Shown: positions 1 through 7,401 of the stretch, piece after piece
Position numbering within the stretch: the stretch's first letter is position 1
Layout: every line of letters begins with the position of its first letter
Source of the DNA: Sulfurimonas sp.
Lineage (GTDB): Bacteria > Campylobacterota > Campylobacteria > Campylobacterales > Sulfurimonadaceae
Direction of reading: 5' to 3'
Assembly: GCF_023229025.1 (NCBI RefSeq)
Contig: NZ_JALOAA010000009.1
Span: 1 to 62,185, forward strand
DNA length: 62,185 nucleotides
The notes under the pieces: model-generated
What the model was told of the DNA's origin: nothing
Database searches by the model: none
Seen by the model: the letters and a program-made list of their open reading frames with translations, nothing else
Translations under genes and position numbers: made by a program

Positions 1-457
1 AAAACCCATGTGTTGCACCGCATGTGATAATCTCTAAGCTATCTTTATCATAAAAATATCTGTAGCCGTTTAAGACTTTTTTCTCCAAGAACCCACTAAA
101 AAACTCTTTAGTTTGAGTGAAAAAATCGAGATAAAATTTTGCAACATTGTAATAATCGCTGTTTTTGGTTCTCTCAAGCTCCTTTTCTCCTAGCTCTATA
201 AGAGTTTGAAGATACTTCTCATACTTTTGCATAAGATGTTCATCATCGAGCATCTCTGCTAAAGTTGGAGTTACAGAGACGGTTAGGGCAAACTCTATCT
301 CTTCATCTTCGAGTCTTTTTAGTCTCTGCAAAAGCGGTATATAGCACTCCGTGATAGCCTCAAACAACCAACTCTCTTCTAAAAAGTTCTCATGTTGGGG
401 GTGCTTTACAAACGGTAAATGCGAGTGAAGAATGGGAATCCAATATCCTTTTATCAT
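1..457 (-). CDS. GH57 1,4-alpha-glucan branching enzyme, N-terminal part (cut by window edge)
   Basis: The minus-strand frame starts with ATG at 457–455 (MIKGYWIPILHSHLPFVKHP) and stays open to the window edge, so only about 152 N-terminal residues are present. The start HSHLPFV and the later CGATHGF, matching the conserved CAATHGF stretch, are typical of GH57 branching enzymes of the DUF1957 type. These enzymes cut alpha-1,4 chains and rejoin them as alpha-1,6 branches in the cytoplasm. The gene begins one base after the stop of the DUF4912 gene and is the last visible gene of the glycogen operon. The catalytic region and C-terminus lie outside the window, so activity cannot be judged. Confidence 0.85.
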   Translation of the reverse strand, partial: MIKGYWIPILHSHLPFVKHPQHENFLEESWLFEAITECYIPLLQRLKRLEDEEIEFALTVSVTPTLAEMLDDEHLMQKYEKYLQTLIELGEKELERTKNSDYYNVAKFYLDFFTQTKEFFSGFLEKKVLNGYRYFYDKDSLEIITCGATHGF

Positions 458-916
458 CTAATTGCCTCCAAGATTAATCGAAGAGTAGATTGAGTTATTG
501 TTTATGCCTTTATCTGATGCTCCTACAATATTTGAGCTCAAAATATACTCAAGCCTCTCGCCGACTTTTAAATATAGTTTTACATATATCGCTTTGTGGC
601 TATTTTTATGGTTTAGATAGTAACTGCCTATGGCAAAATTAGAGCTAAACTCTAAAATCTCTAGATGATTTACATCAAGGAGTTTAAATGAGAGCTCTAC
701 ATTTTTTAAATCGATGCCGAATTTTTCGAGTCTCTTATCCGTAACCTCCCAATAGACAAAGGAGCTATTTGGATTTATAGGTAGCAGTACAAGTTTATCT
801 TTGTTGTACTTTTTAGGAGGCTCTTTGTGCTCATCTTTTATATCTCTAACATTTGCATTGGAACTTTTGCAAACATGAGACAAACCCTGCGCAATTAACT
901 CATCCGTAAAATTCAT
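458..916 (-). CDS. DUF4912 domain protein
   Basis: This 152-residue protein has a central stretch of about residues 40–140 (LPINPNSSFVYWEVTD, then alternating beta-type strands) that fits DUF4912. That family is defined by a Pro-x-x-Pro followed by an aromatic YWE motif. Its biochemical role is not known. Members are often found beside GH57 glucan enzymes, and here the gene lies between the phosphorylase-like gene (4-base ATGA overlap at 913–916) and the GH57 branching enzyme (no gap). A carbohydrate-binding or enzyme-partner role is therefore an inference from context only. No signal peptide or membrane segment is visible, so it should be cytoplasmic. Confidence 0.85.
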   Translation of the reverse strand: MNFTDELIAQGLSHVCKSSNANVRDIKDEHKEPPKKYNKDKLVLLPINPNSSFVYWEVTDKRLEKFGIDLKNVELSFKLLDVNHLEILEFSSNFAIGSYYLNHKNSHKAIYVKLYLKVGERLEYILSSNIVGASDKGINNNSIYSSINLGGN

Positions 917-2577
917 CTCAACTCCTTGTGATTATTTTTATCATACATATAGACATAGTACTCATGTGCCATTCTTCCTGAGTCAAAAGCAAACATGGTG
1001 TCATCCATCGAGTTTTTCATAATAGTTATCCATTTTTTTCTATCTTTATAGTAGAGAGGAACTACCTCATTAAATAAAATATCCATAAGATTTTTATTGT
1101 CTATAGAGTCCTGTACTTCAAACGCCAATGTGTGATCAGTTGGCTTAATTGTGAAGCAGTTTATGCCATGTTTTTCAAACTCAGGGTGCCACCCATCGTA
1201 TGTTGAGAGATTTATAGCACCGTTCATTCCGGCACTCATACCGCTAGTTCCGCTTGCTTCATTTGTGATTCTAGGCGTATTTAACCAGACATCAGCTCCT
1301 TTTTTTAGCATCATGGACAAGTCAAGCTCGTAACCCATTAAAACGGCTATATTTTTAAAGTTGTCACTCATGTGATTTATTTCGTTAAAAGTATCTATAG
1401 CACCATAATCAAATGGATAAGGTTTTCCTGCCCAGATAAGTTGAACCGGCATCTCATGACTGTTTACTAGTTTTAAAAACTTTTCAAAATCATACTTTAG
1501 TAGTCCGGGGCGTTTGTACTCTGTAAATCTTCTTGCCCAGACAATAGTTAAAACATTTGGGTCAAACATCTTACCTGTTTGGTCTGCAACTTCATCAAAA
1601 AGTATCTTTTTTAGATGTTTTTTCCTGGACTCAAGCTCATAATCTTCATACTCATCAAGAGCCTTTAAAAGTCCTTTATCAGCCCAATATCTTCTGTTTT
1701 GGGCATTTGTTATGTGGATGATTTCACATCTGTTTTGTACATGTGACCACATTTTGTTTGCTACTTTTGCATGAAGCTTTGATACTCCGTTTGTAATTTT
1801 TGATGCTTTTAGAGCACCGACTGTTAGATTAAAAATACCATCTTTGCGCTCCATAAACTGATGAGTCTCCTCTATGGGCAACTCTGCAAAAAATCCCATT
1901 TTGTGAAGTAGTTCAAGGCCGTGCTCTTCGTTTCCTGCAGCTTCCGGGGTATGTGTTGTAAAGACTACTTTTTGCCTTAACTCCTCAAGAGTTTTGTATT
2001 TTTTATATAACTCAAAAACCGCAGGAAGAGCATGCCCCTCGTTTAGATGATAAATCTCTGGATTGAGATGAAGTGCTTCAAGCACTTTTACTCCTCCATT
2101 GCCAAGAACTATCTCTTGTGCTATTCTTGTCTCTTGATTAGTATCGTAGAGTTGATGAGTTATTGTTCTACTTAGATAGTCGTTTTCTTCTATATCTGTT
2201 GTAAGCAGTATGACGGGAGCGGTGTTAAATATTTCACTCTCTAGCAAATAGGCTTTTACCTTAACAGTATGGGCGTTAACAGTCACATCAACACTAAGGT
2301 TTAAATCTTTGAGAAAGTAATACTTTTTTCTTACAAAATCTACTTTTATATTTCTATCTTTATCTCTAGTTTGATCATAGTATCCATAGCTCCAGAGTAT
2401 CCCGATGCCTATCATGTTCTGCCCTAAATCGTAAGCACTTCTCATGTGCGAGCCGGCTAAAAAACCAAGTCCTCCACCATAAACTTTAAGTGACTGATGT
2501 ATTGCAAACTCCATAGAAAAGTATGCTACGCTTGTGCTATATTTTTCATTTATGTTATATGATGTAAATTTTGACAT
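913..2577 (-). CDS. alpha-glucan phosphorylase-like protein (GT35-type, short form)
   Basis: The 554-residue protein starts with YFSMEFAIHQSLKVYGGGLG, the N-terminal signature of the short (TIGR02094-type) alpha-glucan phosphorylase family. The family releases glucose-1-phosphate from alpha-1,4 glucan using a pyridoxal-phosphate lysine. The C-terminal glycine-rich motif EASGTSGMSAGMNGA is present, but serine stands where the PLP lysine (GMKA/NMKF) is expected. The DNA at 1201–1260 confirms the AGT codon. The protein is also shorter than classical phosphorylases of about 800 residues. It overlaps the DUF4912 gene by 4 bases and begins 2 bases after the kinase gene. The family fold is clear, but phosphorolysis by the usual PLP mechanism is doubtful. 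Confidence 0.85.
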   Translation of the reverse strand: MSKFTSYNINEKYSTSVAYFSMEFAIHQSLKVYGGGLGFLAGSHMRSAYDLGQNMIGIGILWSYGYYDQTRDKDRNIKVDFVRKKYYFLKDLNLSVDVTVNAHTVKVKAYLLESEIFNTAPVILLTTDIEENDYLSRTITHQLYDTNQETRIAQEIVLGNGGVKVLEALHLNPEIYHLNEGHALPAVFELYKKYKTLEELRQKVVFTTHTPEAAGNEEHGLELLHKMGFFAELPIEETHQFMERKDGIFNLTVGALKASKITNGVSKLHAKVANKMWSHVQNRCEIIHITNAQNRRYWADKGLLKALDEYEDYELESRKKHLKKILFDEVADQTGKMFDPNVLTIVWARRFTEYKRPGLLKYDFEKFLKLVNSHEMPVQLIWAGKPYPFDYGAIDTFNEINHMSDNFKNIAVLMGYELDLSMMLKKGADVWLNTPRITNEASGTSGMSAGMNGAINLSTYDGWHPEFEKHGINCFTIKPTDHTLAFEVQDSIDNKNLMDILFNEVVPLYYKDRKKWITIMKNSMDDTMFAFDSGRMAHEYYVYMYDKNNHKELR

Positions 2578-2579
2578 CT

Positions 2580-3356
2580 CTAATCCTTTGAGAGTATTTT
2601 TAAACCTTCTATATTTGCATCGTCAATATCTGAGATAGATATTTTCAACTCACTTCGGATTGTTTTAAAAGAGCTACTTTTGTACTCCTCTTTTAGAAAA
2701 TCCAAAAGAGATGGATTGTTCTTTACAACACCTCCGCCTAAAACAAAAACGTCCGGATCAAAGAGATTAAGTACAGTGTGAAATGCAAAAGCCAAGCCCT
2801 CTAAAAACTCTTTTTTTACATTTTCACTTGCATCATTAAATGTACCATCTTTAAAAACTTTGCCGCTTACACTAAGTTCTAGACAATCATCTCTGCCGCA
2901 GCCACATGAAAAACTCTTTTTTTTAAAGGGTATGTGACCTATTTCGCCGGCTATAGAGTCTTTACCGCCTAATACTTTACCATCCACGACAAAAGCACTT
3001 CCAAATCCTGTGCCTATATAAAAAAGAGCCATAATTTCTGCATCTTTGTATCTTGAGTGCTCATAAATTGCGGCACAGCTTATATCATTTTTTAATATGA
3101 CTTCAACACCATAGTTATCGTAAAAATATTGCCCCAAATCAAGGTTTTTTATCTTAATATTTGGAGCTGATAATATTTTGCCATCTTTTACCTGCCCTGC
3201 AAAAGAGATAAATATTTTTCTAATATCTTTTTGAAACTCTATCTCGGTCTCTAAAAAGTCAACCAACTCTACACTATCGCTTTTTATGCTAAAGAGTTCG
3301 CCCTCATCAAAAGAGTATCTAAAATTTGTCCCACCGTAATCTATGTAGAGATTCAT
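2580..3356 (-). CDS. ROK family sugar kinase (glucokinase-like)
   Basis: A 258-residue cytoplasmic protein of the ROK fold. It has the N-terminal phosphate loop DYGGTNFR, the glycine-rich GTGFGSAF, GEIGHIPF with the catalytic-region residues, and the Zn-binding CGCGRDDCLE that defines ROK proteins. Family members phosphorylate glucose or related hexoses with ATP. In this operon it most plausibly returns free glucose from glucan breakdown to glucose-6-phosphate, but the substrate cannot be read from sequence. It overlaps the 3' end of glgA by four bases, so its translation is probably coupled to glgA. It is slightly shorter than typical ROK kinases of about 300 residues, with no obvious missing motif. 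Confidence 0.88.
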   Translation of the reverse strand: MNLYIDYGGTNFRYSFDEGELFSIKSDSVELVDFLETEIEFQKDIRKIFISFAGQVKDGKILSAPNIKIKNLDLGQYFYDNYGVEVILKNDISCAAIYEHSRYKDAEIMALFYIGTGFGSAFVVDGKVLGGKDSIAGEIGHIPFKKKSFSCGCGRDDCLELSVSGKVFKDGTFNDASENVKKEFLEGLAFAFHTVLNLFDPDVFVLGGGVVKNNPSLLDFLKEEYKSSSFKTIRSELKISISDIDDANIEGLKILSKD

Positions 3357-4771
3357 CTGTAAATCCTCATGTACTCTTTAGCGGAACGTTTCCAAGAGTT
3401 ATCTACGCCCATGTTGTGTTTTGCAAATTTTTGGTACTTTTTTTGGTTTGCATACAAAGAGATAGCCTTTGTGATAGCGTGCATGTACCAAAACAGATTG
3501 TACTCTTGAAATGTAATCCCAATCCCGACCTTTTTTGTATGATGCTCTATGTCCGTATAGTCGATTACACTATCTTTAAGTCCTCCTGTCTTAGCTACAA
3601 TAGGAACTCCTCCATATCTCATGATAATCATCTGATTTAGCCCGCAAGGCTCAAATGTGGAGGGCATAAGCAAAAAATCAGCTGCCGCATAGAGTTTTCT
3701 TGCATACCCTTCATCATATCCGACCGTAATGTGAATATTTGGATACTTGTTTGTCAGTTTTGCAAAAACAGAGTTGTAGTAGTTGTCTCCATCTCCTAAA
3801 ATGGCAATATTTATCTCAAGATCTTTTAAGAGATGCAAGCTTTGTAAAATCATATCTACCCCTTTTTGAGGCGTAAATCTGCCGACAAAGATAAACAGAG
3901 GGCGATGCGGCTCAGGTAAATCTAACTCTTTTGAGAGTTTTGTTTTGTTTTTGAGTTTTAAATCGTAACTATGTCTGTCAAAATTTTTATAGATATCTTT
4001 ATCGGTTTGGGGATTAAATACCTCATAGCTTATGCCGTTTATGATTCCATGGAGTTTATGGTTGTTAGCAATTAGCATCTTATCTAGAGTGTTGCCATAG
4101 GAGGGTGTCTGTATCTCTAGTACATAAGTTGGACTTACCGTTGTGATAACATCACTATAAAATATACCGGCTTTTAGGAAGTTTACTTGGTCAAAATACT
4201 CAAATCTGTCGCTTTTAAAACTCTCTTCCCAGCTTAATTCCAGTTCATCTATAGCACCTTTGTGAAATATCCCCTGATAGGCGAGGTTATGAATGGTAAA
4301 AACTATTTTTTGCCTAAGAGCATATTTTGTTTTTGCTAAGAGTGCGACTAAGGCACTCTGCCAGTCATTTAGATGTATGACATCTATTTTGAGTTTAACT
4401 CTTAGCATGGTCTCTATGATAGCGTAAGAAAAAATACCAAATCTTAGATGATTATCGCCAAACTCGCCATCTTTATCATGATACAGGCTGCCTCTATCGC
4501 ATAAAACTGGATTATATAAAAAAAGCTCATAATCACTATCTGCCCTTTTGTATAGATCAATTTGGTGATTGACTCCGCCTAAGAGAATGTCAAATGAAAA
4601 ATCGGCGGAGCAGATATCATATCTCTCTCTATCAACAGAAGCGTAAAGGGGCATAATAGTATAAACTTTTGCGCTTGCTCTAAGCTCAGCGGGAAGGCTC
4701 TGTGCGACATCGCCAAGTCCTCCGCTTTTTGCGTATGGAAAAATTTCACTTGAAGCAAATAGTATATTCAT
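3353..4771 (-). CDS. glgA: glycogen synthase GlgA
   Basis: A 472-residue GT5 enzyme that adds glucose from ADP- or UDP-glucose to the non-reducing end of alpha-1,4 glucan. The N-terminus MNILFASSEIFPYAKSGGLG carries the KxGGL nucleotide-sugar loop, followed by HLNDWQSAL and TIHNLAYQGIF. The C-terminal GT1-type domain has FVGRFTPQKGVDM and the STFEPCGLNQM motif with the conserved acidic residue. Length matches the family. It lies 11 bases after the GH57–GalT fusion and overlaps the ROK kinase gene by four bases. A dedicated glgC is not next to it, so the nucleotidyltransferase fusion upstream may supply the sugar nucleotide (inference). Confidence 0.95.
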   Translation of the reverse strand: MNILFASSEIFPYAKSGGLGDVAQSLPAELRASAKVYTIMPLYASVDRERYDICSADFSFDILLGGVNHQIDLYKRADSDYELFLYNPVLCDRGSLYHDKDGEFGDNHLRFGIFSYAIIETMLRVKLKIDVIHLNDWQSALVALLAKTKYALRQKIVFTIHNLAYQGIFHKGAIDELELSWEESFKSDRFEYFDQVNFLKAGIFYSDVITTVSPTYVLEIQTPSYGNTLDKMLIANNHKLHGIINGISYEVFNPQTDKDIYKNFDRHSYDLKLKNKTKLSKELDLPEPHRPLFIFVGRFTPQKGVDMILQSLHLLKDLEINIAILGDGDNYYNSVFAKLTNKYPNIHITVGYDEGYARKLYAAADFLLMPSTFEPCGLNQMIIMRYGGVPIVAKTGGLKDSVIDYTDIEHHTKKVGIGITFQEYNLFWYMHAITKAISLYANQKKYQKFAKHNMGVDNSWKRSAKEYMRIYR

Positions 4772-4782
4772 AAAAAACTCCT

Positions 4783-7401
4783 TTAAACCTCTCTTAGTTT
4801 GCCGGCCGCAATATTTGGCAGGACACTATTTAGATGTATTTTTGAATCTATCTCAAACCCTACGATTCCGCTAAGTCTAGGAAAGATATTTACACAAAAC
4901 CGATAGTAATCTTTTGAGTTCTCGTTATACCCTTCGTATGGATGATTTTTAAAAACCATGTTAAATGAAAAATAGTCAAGAACATTTTTGTACTTTTTAA
5001 AAATTAGCTCCAACGATATCGCAAGATTTAAAAGCGTTTTTTCATCAAACTCCGTCATAGAGGAGTATTTAGCCTTTGCAACAATCTTGACTTCATACGC
5101 AAACCTTGAAGCGTACGGCGCATAACAGATAAACGACTCATTTTCAAATATAAGATTTTGCTCATACTGCCTCTCTTCATATGCCAAATCATCTAAGAGT
5201 GCTCGTTTGAATCTCTTATGATACTCTTTTTTATACTCTATCTCCTCGGCAGTCTCAGTCGGCAAAAAAGGCATAGCAATAATCTGGGAGTGGCTATGGC
5301 TAAGAGAGGCACTGGAGAGTTGTCCATGATTTTTAAAGAATATAGAGTAGGCAAGCCGTGTGTCATATCTTAAACTTGTAATCCTCTCTTTTGATATTTG
5401 CAGGTAGTCGATAAACTCTTGTAGTGAGTAGTCAAATATTTCAAGGTCATGTTTTGGTGTCTCTATGATAATTTCATGTGCTCCAAATCCGCTAAATACA
5501 TCAAAATAGTCATCCTTTTTTCCGATAGGCAATATATCTGTTGATAAGATATTATAGAGATTTGGCACTACTCTTGCTCTCCACTCTTTGCCATCGCCAA
5601 TCCTTGTAATCTCTTTTGGCGTAAGATGCTCATTTCCTGCGTCAAAAGGACAGACACACTCCTCTAGTGGAATCTCTTTTATAATAAAGTTGTTTGGTCT
5701 ATCTGCTCTTCTTGGAGCAAAGAGTACCCACCTTTTGGTAAGTTTGCAGTACCTAAACTCCGACTCTCTTGAGGTAAAACCACTTGACTGATGCATAGCA
5801 CCTTGTGTTGAGAGAATTATCTCATCTTTAGGAACTATGGAGCGTGTTACTATTTGTGGGATATTTAGCCCCATTAGAGTATATATGTTTTGTAAATGAA
5901 CTCTAAAGAGTTCATCAAAGAGTGGTTTTAGTGTTGTAAAGTGGTCATCGTCATACCACCAAAACCAGTCACTTCCAAGGGCAATAGCGAACTCATTTAA
6001 GACTTTTTGATTCGTTTGCTCATCTAAAGAGGTTCTGTTTTTTAGATAAGCCTCTTTTGTAGAGGCAAGAAGCTCCCATGCTCTGTTTTTTTGCGGTTTT
6101 CCTATCCAGATATTAAAGTTTGCATCTACCCAGCTGCCGGCTTGTATGTGCTCAAGCGGAAGTTCCTCGAGTTTTAGGTTTATGGCTTCGCTAGGAAGTA
6201 TAGTCTGTATAAACGAGTCGTTATCTTGCAGTGCTTTATATAGTTGGTCAAAAAACTCTTCGCCATTGTTTGGATAAAACTCCCAAGCATTTTCGCCATC
6301 TAAGATAATAGAGACAAGATAGTCTCTGCTACTGTAGGAGTGAATCCTTTTTATTTTATCTAAAAAATCAAGTATAGCAATCTGGGGAGCAATCTTAGAG
6401 TACTCAAATCCGATTAAATCACTTATATGTCTGTCTCTAAAAAAAATAAGAGTTTTAAATTTTTCATGACGGTAGAGATTATAGAGCCTCTCTTTAGTGT
6501 AGTTTTTTATACTTTTGTATAAAACCTCTTCATCTGTTGCAGTCCAGCTCATGCCATGTTTTGCAACAAGCTCAACTGTCTCCTCACTAATCGAGCCCTC
6601 CGATGGCCAGAAGCCATTTGGTTTTGTGCCAAAAGTTTGCTCAAAAAACTCTACCGCTTTTGTGATTTGCACTTCGCTAAACTCTCTAAATGAGTCGCTT
6701 GGGATGTTTGGCAGGTTAATGTTGCTGTTTGCATCTTTTGCACTATTTATATCTAGAAGTAGAGGTAAGATAGGATGATAGTAGGGCGAAGTTGAGAGCT
6801 CTACTTGACCTTGCAAAAAGAGTTGTTTATAGAGTTTTAAGATATTTGGTAAAAACTTTATAAGCTCATCTATCAACTCTAACTTCTGTATATGCGTAAA
6901 ATTTGCTCCTTGAGTTATGAGATTTTTTACCGTTGTGTTGTTTTTTTTCAGATAATTTCCACACCAAGAGAGTAAAAAGAGAATTTGGGTATCTTCAATC
7001 TCATTTTTGCTAAATGTTTTCATCCCACTTTTTGAGCTTTTAAATTTTTGATTTAACTCTCTATATCTCCAAGAAGAATCAATCATATTTTTTTCATTTG
7101 AGAGGAAGAGATACCTGTTTAAAATATCTTTCTCTTCATCACCCAGCGTAGTTGCATCTAGCTTTAAAATCTCTAAAAGCTCGTCATTGGCACTGCCGTC
7201 TATATAGTTGTTTATCTGCTCTATGAGAGATGGAACTAGATTAAATGTCGCTTTTATGTTTGGATGTAGACTTAGCATGTAGGGCATGTCGTAGTAGTTT
7301 TTTATAGCATGTAAAAAGACCCAAGGCATCTCTGTTTTACCGGATATATCATCTCTGTAGTAGGGTTGATGCATGTGCCAGATAAAATTTAAGTAAACCA
7401 T
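4783..7401 (-). CDS. GH57 glucanase–galactose-1-phosphate uridylyltransferase (GalT) fusion
   Basis: This 872-residue protein has two enzymes in one chain. Residues 1 to about 520 are GH57 of the amylopullulanase-like type: FIWHMHQPYYRDDISG at the start, nucleophile region WPSEGSIS and acid/base region ILDGENAWEFYP. Residues from about 545 to the end are GalT-like: RYCKLTKRWVLFAPRRADRP, the Zn-loop CPFDAGNE (canonical CPFC, second Cys here Asp), VVPNLYN, and the HSHSQ nucleotidyl-transfer site. GalT-type proteins move UMP or AMP between hexose-1-phosphates. The fusion suggests that glucan hydrolysis or transfer is linked to sugar-1-phosphate activation. The gene starts directly at the stop of the upstream nucleotidyltransferase gene. 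No break or stop separates the domains. Confidence 0.9.
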   Translation of the reverse strand: MVYLNFIWHMHQPYYRDDISGKTEMPWVFLHAIKNYYDMPYMLSLHPNIKATFNLVPSLIEQINNYIDGSANDELLEILKLDATTLGDEEKDILNRYLFLSNEKNMIDSSWRYRELNQKFKSSKSGMKTFSKNEIEDTQILFLLSWCGNYLKKNNTTVKNLITQGANFTHIQKLELIDELIKFLPNILKLYKQLFLQGQVELSTSPYYHPILPLLLDINSAKDANSNINLPNIPSDSFREFSEVQITKAVEFFEQTFGTKPNGFWPSEGSISEETVELVAKHGMSWTATDEEVLYKSIKNYTKERLYNLYRHEKFKTLIFFRDRHISDLIGFEYSKIAPQIAILDFLDKIKRIHSYSSRDYLVSIILDGENAWEFYPNNGEEFFDQLYKALQDNDSFIQTILPSEAINLKLEELPLEHIQAGSWVDANFNIWIGKPQKNRAWELLASTKEAYLKNRTSLDEQTNQKVLNEFAIALGSDWFWWYDDDHFTTLKPLFDELFRVHLQNIYTLMGLNIPQIVTRSIVPKDEIILSTQGAMHQSSGFTSRESEFRYCKLTKRWVLFAPRRADRPNNFIIKEIPLEECVCPFDAGNEHLTPKEITRIGDGKEWRARVVPNLYNILSTDILPIGKKDDYFDVFSGFGAHEIIIETPKHDLEIFDYSLQEFIDYLQISKERITSLRYDTRLAYSIFFKNHGQLSSASLSHSHSQIIAMPFLPTETAEEIEYKKEYHKRFKRALLDDLAYEERQYEQNLIFENESFICYAPYASRFAYEVKIVAKAKYSSMTEFDEKTLLNLAISLELIFKKYKNVLDYFSFNMVFKNHPYEGYNENSKDYYRFCVNIFPRLSGIVGFEIDSKIHLNSVLPNIAAGKLREV

